From positions 13,514,787-13,578,786 of the forward strand of contig NC_067195.1 in NCBI RefSeq assembly GCF_000699445.3: a stretch of 64,000 nt of DNA. The letters run 5' to 3'. The notes under the pieces were generated by a model, which was not told where the DNA came from, did no database searches, and saw only the letters and a list, made by a program, of their open reading frames with translations. Source of the stretch: Schistosoma haematobium (Eukaryota > Platyhelminthes > Trematoda > Strigeidida > Schistosomatidae). A program made the translations under genes and the position numbers. Within the stretch, counting starts at the first letter, position 1; the number at the start of each line of letters is the position of its first letter. Below are positions 34,341-44,079 of this stretch, in pieces.

Positions 34341-34965
34341 AGGTTAGTTTAAACTTTATTCCTCCAACAATTCTAAATTTCATAAATTGTACTTTAAAAT
34401 AGTGTTTTTGCCATAAACTTGACTTTTCCCTTTGAAAAATAATTTAGATTCATAACAGTAGAACGTCATGAGAAATGATGAAAGTAATACTCTTCTTTCA
34501 CATATCTTTATTTGTAATATGACAGTTGTCAGTTAAGCATCATGAAATATGTGCATATTATTGAATTTGATACGTTTTGAGTTCCAGGTATCTGGTAGAT
34601 ATTCAAAAGTACTGCGATGTATGGTTTCCTGATGTGTTTTTTTCAATATATATAACTTGGCATGAAGACGTTAGGATTATTTAATGAAATTAGAGACATT
34701 AAAGAAGTAATTAATTTTAGTTAGCTAGTTAGTACTGCAAAAATCAAGGTACGCTTCAAATACATGAAATTACACTTATCGGGTTACATTAAAAAGCAAT
34801 TTACAGAAGAGTTAGTGAACACAAATATTATTCACAAAATGTAGAATTTCAGAAAATGAATCTATGTAATAGTTTGAAAATATTGTCTTTTTCCTACATA
34901 AATACCAGAATTTCTATTACAAAATAATCAACTGAAGAATACAGCATAGTAATAAATATATATAT
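34341..34965. other. AT-rich intergenic DNA left of the Penelope-like element
   Basis: Nothing was recognised. Confidence 0.3.
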
Positions 34966-35224
34966 TTGTTATATCCCAATGAGTAAAGAAATGGTATTCC
35001 TGACGTTTCGTGATTTAATGCAAGTCACTTCCTCAGAGTAAATAAATAATCAAATTAAAATAGCACAAGTTTAAATAGTATAAAATAGACAGTGATGAAT
35101 ATTTTTGGTACAATCCAAATCATAATAGGTCTGAATATGTCAATGTCAAGTAATGCTTGGTTAAGGTGGACTTGTATGACCTGTCATAGTATTAATTTGT
35201 GTGTCATAGTATGGGTATGAAAAA
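34966..35224 (-). repeat. Penelope pseudo-LTR, left (inverted) copy
   Basis: This is the reverse complement of 36122-36380. Both are 259 bp with only a few single-base differences by eye. Similarity ends sharply at GTATGAAAAA inside and TTGTTATATC outside. Confidence 0.9.
35002..35036 (-). ncRNA. Minimal hammerhead ribozyme, Penelope type (left)
   Basis: The minus strand has CTGAGGA, stem II GTGA..TCAC with an 11-base loop, then GAAACGTC. Stem III is essentially absent, the hallmark of Penelope-type minimal hammerheads. The cut would fall after GTC at 35002. All core bases are canonical. Confidence 0.85.
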
Positions 35225-35285
35225 GAATTTTAATGATTGTCTAAATCTAGCCACATAACGAAAACCGACACATCCAAATCAGTAT

Positions 35286-36000
35286 ATGGATTTTAACTCT
35301 TCACATCTATTCAGTGCGAAGATTCCCCTAGACCTGAATCTTTTCAGAACGATAAGTGGGATCATTACATCAGAAGGAGACAAACCGAAAGAAAAAGAGA
35401 ATATAATAAACATCCTACGTTTTAATAATTTTCCTAAGAATATTATTCAAAACATATTAAAACAAGAATGTCCTACTGTAAATAACAACCCTTATGAAAG
35501 ATCTTGGGTCGGTACTGAGGCTTTACCTTATAGCCAAGGTACAACAGAAGAATTACAACGGATATTGAAAACGTACAAAATCAAAGCTTTCTATAAGACA
35601 ACTAACAACTATAAGAAACGCTTTACTTTACTTACTTACGCCTGTTACTCCCAATGGAGCATAGGCCGCTTTAGTTAGAATAAAAGATACGATACTGTTC
35701 ACTTCCACATGAAATTGTGTCTACAGGTTAGGTTTTGTCGATTGTGATGCGTTCTATATTGAAGAGTCTTCCTGTGAGATCTCCACTCGTGCCAACGAAC
35801 ATTTGAGTTACACAAAAAGACCTAGTAATCCCGGGGAATCGGAAAATTTACAGTCTAAATCAGCAACAGCAGTACATTCTATCTTCAACGATATTGATAT
35901 TAAAAATTTCAAAATAACTCAGAAAGGCTTTTCTAACTATAAAGAGGAGGCGAGTAGCGGAAACGTCTCATATAATGCTAAATCCCTCTCCTCTCAAAAG
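35286..36000 (+). pseudogene. Penelope reverse-transcriptase end plus GIY-YIG endonuclease
   Basis: The first open segment (35286-35625) includes FNNFPKNIIQNIL and LPYSQGTTEELQRILKTYKI, the thumb/linker region of Penelope-like reverse transcriptases (usually LPY..G.SE...RIL). After the 41 bp insertion and a TGA near 35709, the frame resumes with VYRLGFVDCDAFYIEESS and TRANEHL. This is a GIY-YIG endonuclease in which the YIG Gly is Glu and one Cys of the CX2-5C pair is lost; the Arg and the EH are kept. The Lys-rich tail (FKITQKGFSNYKEE) is the usual C-terminal end. It is non-functional. Confidence 0.82.
35626..35666 (-). mobile_element. 41 bp RTE 3'-end micro-insertion with 7 bp target duplication
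   Basis: The sequence TTACGCCTGTTACTCCCAAT and its continuation to AGGCCG are the reverse complement of the last ~35 bp of the RTE at 38.97-39.01 kb, including its GTAAGTAAG tail. CGCTTTA occurs on both sides (35619-35625 and 35667-35673). Removing the insert and one CGCTTTA gives an uninterrupted Penelope frame through this point. Confidence 0.75.
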
Positions 36001-36121
36001 GAAAGAAGGTCCGAATATTCATTCACCATATTTGATCTTATTCATTTTCCATGCAATTTACACACACACACATACATGCACCTAATTTCAACCTCACTAC
36101 TTGATATTACAAACGGATACA

Positions 36122-36380
36122 TTTTTCATACCCACACTATGACACACAAATTAATACTATGACAGGTCATACAAATCCACCTTAACCAAGCATTACTTGA
36201 CATTGACATATTCAGACCTATTATGATTTGGATTGTACCAAAAATATTCATCACTGTCTATTTTATACTATTTAAACTTGTGCTATTTTAATTTGATTAT
36301 TTATTTACTCTGAGGAAGTGACTTGCATTAAATCACGAAACGTCAGGAATACCATTTCTTTACTCATTGGGATATAACAA
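36122..36380 (+). repeat. Penelope pseudo-LTR, right copy
   Basis: This is the direct-orientation terminal repeat following the endonuclease. It is an almost exact inverted match to the left copy. Confidence 0.9.
36310..36344 (+). ncRNA. Minimal hammerhead ribozyme, Penelope type (right)
   Basis: The core CTGAGGA is followed by stem II GTGA and TCAC around a loop containing CTTGCATTAAA, then GAAACGTC; cleavage is expected after 36344. It is identical in core to the left copy. It would cut transcripts made in the sense of the element. Confidence 0.86.
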
Positions 36381-36762
36381 GAATATATATGTATTATTAA
36401 TTGTCTACTCAATGATCAATTTATTTGAAATTACCAAGTTCAATCTAGGCATTGATAAGTTATATACAGTATAGTGTATCAAAATAAAAAGTGAATTATG
36501 ATTTCAATAAAATTATGAATATAATGCGTATGTTGTTTATTAACTTCAAAGACCATTATGTATTTGTTCTATATCAGACAATAACATAAGTATTATTAAT
36601 AAGTTTAGGAAAGTAAACATAAACAGTTAGAATAAAGCCGCTGATAAGAAAAAGGTTTAGCTTGTCTAATTATATTGATTCATTGAACTACTATAGATAA
36701 TATTTTGTATGTTTTCTACATAATGTATTTCGGTGAAGTGATTTATTTTCGATGAACTCATT
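36381..36762. other. AT-rich spacer between Penelope and RTE elements
   Basis: Nothing was recognised. Confidence 0.35.
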
Positions 36763-36776
36763 ATTGTATAACGGAA
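36763..36776. repeat. Target-site duplication, left (ATTGTATAACGGAA)
   Basis: This is identical to 39012-39025 and directly abuts the RTE 5' end. Confidence 0.92.
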
Positions 36777-36963
36777 CTCCGCCTGGAGCCCCTCCAAAGG
36801 CTACTGCCGGTCCAAAGTCCGGATAAAAGAGGAGGGTTGGGCATGGGGTTAGCGACCCCATACCGTAGGAAAATAACTCGCTAAAGAAACACTAACCAGA
36901 AAAAGTTATTCAAACCTTTTAAACTCTGCCCTGGGAGTCAGAAGGTCTTCATTTAGATGAGTT

Positions 36964-37780
36964 ATGACGCCTCATGATAAAAGCCGAGTTCCTTTGGAAG
37001 TCACGAGGCCGATGCCCCTTCTGACAACCAGAGCAACCATTTATTTAGGTACATGGAATACTCGTACAATGTGGGAGACCGGGAGAGTCTTCCAAATTGC
37101 TTCAGAAATAAGGAGATACAACCTAGAGGTGCTCGGAGTCAGTGGAACACATTGGACGCAGGTTAGACAACAACGGCTGGCTTCAAGGGAGCTTCTGTTA
37201 TACTCCGACCATGATGAAGAAAATGCCTCCTACACACAAGGAGTTGCATTGATGCTGTCCAAACAAGTACATAAAGCACTTATAGGATGGGAATCTCAAA
37301 GCAAAGAAAGAGGGCATTACAATGAACGTCATCCAATGCTATGCTCCTATCAACGACTACAGTGAAGACGTTAAAGATCAATTCTACAATAGGCTACAGT
37401 CAATCGTCGAGGAGTGCCCAACAAAGGACTTGACCATTCTGATGGGAGATTTAAATGCCAAGGTTGGAATGGACAACACCGGATATGAATACATCATGGG
37501 ACGACACGGACTGGGAGAGAGGAACGAAAATGGTGAGAGATTTGCAAACCTATGTGCCTTCAATAAACTGGTCATAGGTGGCACCATATTCCCACATAAA
37601 CTCATCCACAAAATCACATGGACCTCACTGGATCACACCACTCAAAACCAAATCGACCATATCTGCATCAACAAAAAATTAAGGAGGACGATGGAAGAGG
37701 TGAGAACCAATGAAGGAATCGATGTGGCATCAGATCATCACTTGCTAGTCGCCAAGAGGAAATTGAAACTCAAGAAGTAA
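36964..37780 (+). pseudogene. RTE AP-like endonuclease, frameshifted
   Basis: The first part (36964-37314) has YLGTWNTRTMWETGR, then VLGVSGTHW, where the catalytic Glu of the usual SETHW is Gly. One extra G in the GGG at 37312-37314 shifts the frame. The second part (to 37780) continues with VIQCYAPIND, LMGDLNAKVG, IDHICI and SDHHL, all catalytic or structural motifs of AP endonucleases. The enzyme would normally nick the target DNA for reverse transcription. Loss of Glu plus the shift make it inactive. Confidence 0.85.
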
Positions 37781-37849
37781 TGGACAACCGGGCGGACAAT
37801 ATCACAAAAGTTCAATACGGCTTTTCTTCGGGATACTGACAAGCTCAAA

Positions 37850-39008
37850 CCGAATCGCAACTCTACGGATCATTGTGGAACAATCAATCGAATGGAATTC
37901 ATCACTCTACATCAACTTCATTGACTATGAGAAAGCATTTGATGGCGTGGACAGAACAACACTATGGAAACTTCTTCGATACTACGGCGTGTCTCAGAAG
38001 ATAGTCACCATCATACAGAATTCCTATGATGGATTACACTGCAAAATTGTGCATGGAGGACAGTTGACAAAGTCGTTCGAGGTGAAGACCGGTGTTAGGC
38101 AAGGTTGCTTACTCTCACCCTTTCTCTTTCTCCTGGTGATCGACTGGATCATGGAGACGTCAACATCTGAAAGAAAACACGGGATACAATGGACATCTAG
38201 GATGCAGTTGGACGATCCACATTTCGCAGATGATCTGGCCCTTCTATCCCAAACGCAACAACAAATGAAGGAGAAAACGACCAGTTTGGTAGCAGCCTCA
38301 GCAGTAGTAAGTCTTAATATACACAAAGGGAAAAGCAAGATTCTCCGATACAACACAGCATGCACCAATCCAGTCACAATTGACAGAGAAGATTTGGAAG
38401 ATGTAAAAACCTTTACATATCTGGCCAGCATCATTGATGAACATGGTGGATCTGATGTAGATATGAAAGCGCGGATCGGTAAAGCAAGAGCAGCATATTT
38501 ACAACTGAAGAACATCTGGAACTCAAAACAACTGTCAACCAACATCAAGGTCAGGATTTTCAATACAAATGTCAAGACAGTTCTACTGTATTGGGCGGAG
38601 ACCTGGAGAACTACGAAAGCCATCATCCAGAAGATACAGGTGTTTATTAACAGTTATCTACGCAAAATACTTCGGATCCGTCGGCCGGACACTATTAGCA
38701 ACAACCAACTGTGGGATAGAACAAACCGAATTCCAGTGGAGGAAGAAGTATGGAAGAATCGCTGGAAGTGGATAGGATACACATTGGGGAAAGCACCAAA
38801 CTGCGTCACAAGACAAGCCCTCACATGGGATCCTCAAGGCCAAAGGAAAAGAGGAAGACCAAAGAACACATTACGCCGGAAAGTGGAGATAGACATGAGA
38901 AAAATGAACAATAATTGGATGGAACTAGAAAAGAAGGCCAAGGACAGAGTGGGTTGGAGAATTCTGGTCGGCGGCCTATGCTCCATTGGGAGTAACAGGC
39001 GTAAGTAA
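37850..39008 (+). pseudogene. RTE reverse transcriptase, N-terminally deleted but long open frame
   Basis: About 380 residues are open to the stop TAA at 39006-39008. Motif A reads [14 protein letters not shown], motif [14 protein letters not shown] and motif [10 protein letters not shown], all with catalytic residues. After the thumb come [25 protein letters not shown], and the RTE C-terminal signature [26 protein letters not shown] and [18 protein letters not shown]. The fingers and the preceding linker are lost, so no natural start exists. The antisense 200-residue open frame here is a shadow. Confidence 0.87.
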
Positions 39009-39011
39009 GCA

Positions 39012-39025
39012 ATTGTATAACGGAA
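39012..39025. repeat. Target-site duplication, right (ATTGTATAACGGAA)
   Basis: This is the perfect match to 36763-36776. Confidence 0.92.
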
Positions 39026-39937
39026 TGATTCGTAAAATCTATTTTCAGGTAAGTATATTTTTACGTACATTTGTGTGTCAAGTAAAATAAAAATGAAAAC
39101 TACATATAAACCAATTACACAGTGAATGAACAGGAAAACGGTTGGAGGTGCTGAATTTATCATATTTATTAAATGTTGAAAATATTTCATATGGATGAAA
39201 TGTTGTATAGCTGTGGAACCCAGTTTGATCCTGTTTCCAACTCGTCAGCTAGATGTACCTGTAACAAGGAGATAATTTAAACTATTTCAAATTGAACTGA
39301 AAAGATTCCAAATAACTTATGTCATATTTTGGCGTGCTCTTTATCGAATATTATTAATGTGGCCTTTTCAATTACAATCCATCTACAAGTTAATCACTAA
39401 TCAATGGCTACTATTCCAATGAGAGATTTTTGAAAATTCACTTAATTGTCCTCACTAACTAACATCCCAAATAGGTCAAGACGTACATATCTCAGCAGGG
39501 GAGTATTAGAAACATGTCATAGAAGAATGTATTTTAGAAATTGTGAATAGCTTAAATCTCATAAGGATTGATATTTCTTACTGGCAAGAAAACATTCAGT
39601 GATCTAGTAGGTAAAATACTTTCGAAAGAGTCAATCATTAAATATACTCACACAGACTACAATTAAAAGTCTTCTTAAATGGAACTGATTGTAAAATATC
39701 TTGGATAATTGTAAGATAACTGCGCTGTCATATCCCGTTGACTTCACACTACTCATTTACATCAACATCAGTAGTATTCTGAAGCAAGAGAAAAAGAAGT
39801 TGAATTCCTACGATAGTTTATGGATCTGTTATAAACTAAACGTCAATGCAGATTAAAGAAGAAACTATGTATATATTGAAATATCACTACACAATGAGTC
39901 ATTTATTAAGTATGTTTTAATGTTTCTATCTAATCAA

Positions 39938-39975
<38 letters not shown>

Positions 39976-40159
39976 AACTTGAAATTATAAAATAGATGAT
40001 GACGATTGTGATAATTGTCTGAAAAAGTGCACCCTAAATTTTTCAATATAACACATGAATTCATATAGGGGTATAATGAAATAAATAAATCAATATATAT
40101 TTGAAAAAATTTTCTAAGAAATAATAATAATAGTAGTAGTTAGAAGTAATGATAATTAT
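39026..40159. other. AT-rich intergenic with (TA)n at 39941-39971
   Basis: About 15 TA units lie at 39941-39971. The rest shows nothing I recognise. Confidence 0.45.
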
Positions 40160-40198
40160 TATAAGCAAAAATGGATAGTGGCTAACAATGGAATTCAG

Positions 40199-40232
40199 GA
40201 CGCACGTTTTGTCTTATTTAGCACTCGTTATT
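40199..40232 (-). ncRNA. Hammerhead relic (left arm)
   Basis: The GTC cleavage site and stem III region are kept (ACGTGCGTC), but the core reads ATAACGAG instead of CTGANGA(G) and ACAAAA instead of CGAAA. It should be inactive. Confidence 0.5.
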
Positions 40233-40353
40233 TGGATGTACATGTATCTCAGAGTTGATGTTCACTCCGGGATTCGAACCCAGTAGCGTTCGCTTCAAAT
40301 GCCACCGCGTTATCCCAGAGTGAACATCAACTCTGAGATTCAATTACATTCAG

Positions 40354-40386
40354 CTGACGAGTCCCAAATAAGACGAAATGCGCTCC
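40354..40386 (+). ncRNA. Hammerhead with mutated cleavage triplet (right arm)
   Basis: The core CTGACGA, stem II GTC..GAC and GAAA are intact, but the expected GTC is CTC (CGCTCCC). Folding is likely and cleavage doubtful. Confidence 0.55.
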
Positions 40387-40432
40387 CTCCATTCCCCTGT
40401 TAGCCACTATCCATCTTTGCTTAGAATGTTTG

Positions 40433-40975
40433 TGAATTAAGGCTATATTGACGCACAGTATACACATATTTCAGTATCAGACTGATCAATTGCAGTGCTA
40501 AACACCAATGGGAAGAGTCAAGTAGACAATACCAATTGAATAATAATAATCATTACTATTATTGTTTTCTCACTTAAATTCAAATAGCTAAATAATACGA
40601 CAGAGAATGTAGACTACTGAATTACTTATTATACAAGTGTTACTTGTACAATGAATAGTTTAACATTATTTGACATAACTGTTTAACTGAATCAATTCAA
40701 AATAAGTATTACTAATTGTTTGATAATGAATCGGAAAATGGTGTTTTTGTTTTTCTCTTTTCTTATGTTTAAAATGTTTTGACGAAAAAGAAATAATTTT
40801 TAAAATAATTGATTCTAAAGGATGTTTTCGAACTAAATAAAAAATGAACGGAAAAAATGATTCGTTTTAAATGAAATTTCATCTTAGTTGTACAGTACAA
40901 TTTAGTTTCCACAATTTTATGTATTGAAGATAGGAGACAAGAAACCGTGAACCTATGTTTCGTGTCAGCTATCGG
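40433..40975. other. AT-rich intergenic DNA
   Basis: Nothing was recognised. Confidence 0.3.
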
Positions 40976-41405
40976 CCATAGGCAAAAACCACGATGTTAT
41001 TTAGGACTAGTCAGATCTATCTTTATCGCTAGTGTTGATGTCCACACCAGGACTCGAATCTATTGCCTTTCGCTTCAAACGCCCAACGCGTTATTCACTG
41101 AGCCATTGGTTCCGGATAGACACTAAAACTTGTTCATTGGGTATGACGTTTGTAACAAAATGGCTATATCGAGTCAGTCCATACAAGAAACAAAGATGAC
41201 AACTAAGAATGATCAAAATCCTGCCAATAAAATCGATAGTAGAATAATTTGGGCCATCTGAACTTGGCAGCTTGATTGGCTGACGTATTAAGCTTTTAAG
41301 GAGAGAGATGCTAGATTCAAGTCTCCATGAGAACAGCAACACTGGAAGGAAAGGTAAACCCACCTGACAAATCGCAGAATGTGTAGGGTACGTGTGCAAA
41401 TTCAA
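40976..41405 (-). mobile_element. SINE, degraded, with long 5' region
   Basis: The minus strand shows a tRNA-like head (GGCTCAGTGAATAACGCG at about 41105-41088 and AGATTCGAGTCC at about 41059-41048), and a worn ribozyme remnant near 40995-41020. The open frame at 41405-41091 lies in the SINE 5' region and is not a gene. Confidence 0.5.
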
Positions 41406-42054
41406 TTACTACACACGATCCATGTATTCTGTGGAAAGAAAGAAATATCGAGCTAGGGGAAGTAACTCTTGGTTTTATCGCTTAGGTAAAAAAATAAGTA
41501 CATCATACATGAATGGCGATTGTGTACAGAAGAAATATGTGTTGTGAGGCTCAATTTTTTTTAGATTCTTGAGCTTTGTGAATATGACTAGAAAAAAGAT
41601 GGAATATCTTCAATACTAACAGTTGAGTCTGTTTTTCGATAAACTGAAGTGGTTTTTTTACTTCAGATTTAGCTTCAGGTTACTGCTTAGTGGCTACTGG
41701 ATCATTCATCCTATGAATGCACCAATAAGTACAAATCATTCAACCATTATTCAATCCAAAAATCAGGTTGATTGAAAAATATATCTGAAAATTTGTATTC
41801 TGTTAAATGAAAATAATAATTTCCAGCCATAAGTTGGTTGCGGTTCTTTCAATAAGATATCGAGTACTGGATGAAGTAATTGTTTCAATTCATACTAACA
41901 TATTTGGATGAAGCTGTTGGAGTCAACTGTTAACACATCCGATTGGAATTTAATTAATATTTTGCAAAAGACATAAAGTTACGTTTACGTATTAACCAGG
42001 TGATTATGTCACGGGATACATTGAGTAAAATTAAAGTCTGATTATATTATGAAA
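41406..42054. other. AT-rich intergenic DNA
   Basis: Nothing was recognised. Confidence 0.3.
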
Positions 42055-42066
42055 GATTCATCCTTT

Positions 42067-42233
42067 GAGATGGTGGAGAAGATTTTTAGCTCAGGTGGAT
42101 GATTTTGATGAATTTTTGTTCTCTGAGCTGGATGGTAGACTTCTGCCCAAAGTTTGTATTGATGATGTCGTTCAGAAGAACGATGGAAGTTCCACGAACA
42201 AGCCATCCAGTTCAGAGAACAAAAGTTCATCAA
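42067..42233 (+). mobile_element. 167 bp hairpin retroposon, older copy
   Basis: This is the same element as 33115-33280 in the opposite orientation. Flanks GATTCATCCTTT (42055-42066) and GATCCATCATTT (42234-42245) agree at 10 of 12 positions, a decayed target duplication. Arms are at about 42107-42136 and 42203-42231. The A-box-like TAGCTCAGGTGG is kept at 42088-42099. The stem II-like hairpin is perfectly conserved (GTCGTTC AGAA GAACGAT), while the flanking boxes have changed to TTGATGA and GGAA. Confidence 0.78.
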
Positions 42234-42245
42234 GATCCATCATTT

Positions 42246-42639
42246 TTAATTGACAGTTGAATATTGCACGTTGTTTACCGTTTCAAAAAATCAACTAAGA
42301 ATTTGTCGAAGGTTACTGACTTTAAGAAAGTTCACTATCTCATTAGTTAAATTAATTACATTTCAAATTAAGAGATAACTATACTGAGTTAATTTACAGA
42401 ACTATTTTCAATTTCGGATCCTTTTTGTTTTTACTAAATGAATGGTGCATGATAATGAAGAGAACAGAGATATTATTGTTAAATATTATATATAAATATA
42501 CAGTTAATCTATTCATGAAACGTTATACGGCAGTCAACGATATCAGTGTAAAGAGGTGCATGTGTGTGAATTGTTGAAGCTTACAGTCTATATCACTGAC
42601 TGATCACACTTAAGTTATCATTGAATATCAGGAAATAGT
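42246..42639. other. AT-rich intergenic DNA
   Basis: Nothing was recognised. Confidence 0.3.
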
Positions 42640-42775
42640 AAATGGATCGTTTCGTTCTAGTCCAATACACCATAATAATGTACATGGACGACACCATTGA
42701 GGATCGAACCCAGGACACCTCTAAGTCTTCAGGCAAGCTCTTGACCTTCAAACCACCGAGTAAGTATCCAATAGT
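42640..42775 (-). mobile_element. Hammerhead SINE, ribozyme mostly lost
   Basis: GGATCGTTTCGTTCTAGTCC marks the GAAA side, and CCTGGGTTCGATCC (minus) marks the B-box. The CTGANGA side is not readable. Confidence 0.5.
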
Positions 42776-43561
42776 TTACATGTTTACTTCAATCAATGCA
42801 CAATATTGCTCAACCATCATCCATTATTACTGGTAGATAACTGCTTAACACTCGAAATGGTTGAAATTCAGTGGTTAACTTATCTTTCACTTAAATAATA
42901 TAAACTATATCATTACATCTAGATATATTTAGTTCTCTGATATCTGAGAGAGAGAGAGAGAGAAAAAAGGAGGAAACATAGTCGCTGTCAATGATTAGAA
43001 ATTTTTCATGAATAACAGATAGAATTAAACCATTCGATACTGATTTAGACAGTTTTCTTAAAAAATAAAAAAAGTACTCAACTAAGAATACATGTGATAC
43101 ATATGTATTGCCGAATGCATTGTATTAGATCAGAACATAATTTATAGACTGTAAACAATTACAAATTTATCAGATAATTAATAAATTCAGTATTTAAGAT
43201 AAGGGAAATAACAGTATATAGATGCTTATTTTCATTTTATTTTTCAAAATATGAATATATATATATATATAAACTATATGAAATAACGTTTAAAATAATT
43301 AATTAATTAATTAGTTAATTATTCAATCAATTAATGATGAACTGAATGTAGGTTTTAAAATTAATCAAATGAATTATACATAAATTAATTACATGTATAG
43401 ATCACAGTAACTATTTCTACAGTCGTTTTGATTAAGATTAATGATATAATAATAGAAAATGGTCAATTGAAATAAGAAATCGGGATGCATACTCTGCTAG
43501 AAAGAAAATGAAGATGTTAAATAGAGATTCACTTAACATTAATAATAAATCTAAACGCTCA
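42776..43561. other. AT-rich DNA with (GA)n at 42945-42963 and TA run at 43254-43271
   Basis: Simple sequence only, including an AATT-rich run near 43297-43325. Confidence 0.5.
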
Positions 43562-43680
43562 TTGATATTAAACAAAGATGGATAGTGGCTAGCAGTGGAA
43601 TTCAGGAAGCGCGTTTCGTTCTATTTGAGACTCTTCAGTTGGATGTACCTGCATCCCACAGTTGATGTTCACTCCGGTTT
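43562..43680 (-). mobile_element. Hammerhead SINE, head-truncated
   Basis: The outer end AAAGATGGATAGTGGCTAGC matches the outer ends of the 40.2 kb pair. The copy runs through the ribozyme (43638-43606) and stops at GAGTGAACATCAACTGTG, before the tRNA-like head. Confidence 0.65.
43606..43638 (-). ncRNA. Hammerhead ribozyme, variant triplet TTC
   Basis: CTGAAGA and CGAAAC are intact, and stem II is weakened (GTCT against AGAAC). The cleavage triplet is TTC, still of the permitted NUH type. Stem III is GCG/CGC-like. It is possibly active. Confidence 0.55.
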
Positions 43681-44079
43681 TGAATAAACTAAATCGAATA
43701 ACAATTTAAATCCATTGATAACTTACTCTAAGAATATAATATACAGTATCATAAAATTAACCATTATAACTGAATAAATATAACTGATTAATATATATAT
43801 ATGATTACATCATCAAAATATAATTGAATATTCACAGGAAATCGAATAAGCTCAATTCTAAATAATACCCACATGACAATCAATTAAAATTTCACTCATT
43901 ATGTTTATTTATTCAGTGGTAATATAGATAACCAAGTATACATTTAATCGCAAACTATTTATTTACTTTAACCAAGATTTCAATTATTTTCTTATTATAA
44001 GCATTGTCATAGTTGTCCGCACATGTATCAACTGACATGAATAAAGATATGATGTGATATATATTTAAAATTATATATA
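43681..44079. other. AT-rich intergenic DNA
   Basis: Nothing was recognised. Confidence 0.3.

Larger units (their letters stand above)
34966..36380 (+). mobile_element. Penelope-like retroelement, 5'-truncated, with inverted terminal repeats
   Basis: Two 259 bp inverted repeats (34966-35224 and 36122-36380) bracket coding remnants of a Penelope-like element: the C-terminal end of the reverse transcriptase (about 35286-35620) and a GIY-YIG endonuclease domain (about 35719-35960). Each repeat carries a minimal hammerhead ribozyme, a known feature of Penelope-like elements. The RT palm is absent and the GIY-YIG core is mutated, so the copy is dead. A 41 bp piece of an RTE element interrupts the linker. 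Confidence 0.85.
36777..39011 (+). mobile_element. RTE-clade (SR2-like) retrotransposon, full ends, internal deletion
   Basis: This 2,235 bp element is bounded by a perfect 14 bp target duplication. It has a GC-richer 5' leader (GCCTGGAGCCCCTCC..., GGGCATGGGGTTAGCGACCC), an AP endonuclease region (36964-37780), then reverse transcriptase (about 37850-39008) and a GTAAGTAAGC 3' end just after the stop. Elements of this family normally run to 3 kb or more. The stretch between endonuclease and motif A (the RT fingers and early palm) is missing, with the junction near 37845-37855. The reading frame is otherwise well kept, so the insertion is fairly young. Confidence 0.88.
40160..40432. mobile_element. 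Inverted pair of hammerhead SINEs (foldback)
   Basis: A minus-strand copy (about 40318-40160) with a tRNA-like head (GGGTTCGAATCCC near 40272-40284) meets a plus-strand partial copy (about 40315-40432). Outer ends are the same sequence inverted (ATGGATAGTGGCTAAC and its complement), as are inner segments (GAGTGAACATCAACTCTG). The whole forms a long imperfect hairpin with the head in the loop. Confidence 0.72.

Noticed and set aside
38024..38626. 200-residue open frame on the minus strand
   Set aside because: It is antisense to the RTE reverse transcriptase, whose motifs are unmistakable on the plus strand.
41091..41405. 104-residue minus-strand open frame
   Set aside because: It lies in a SINE 5' region and head; no protein motif.
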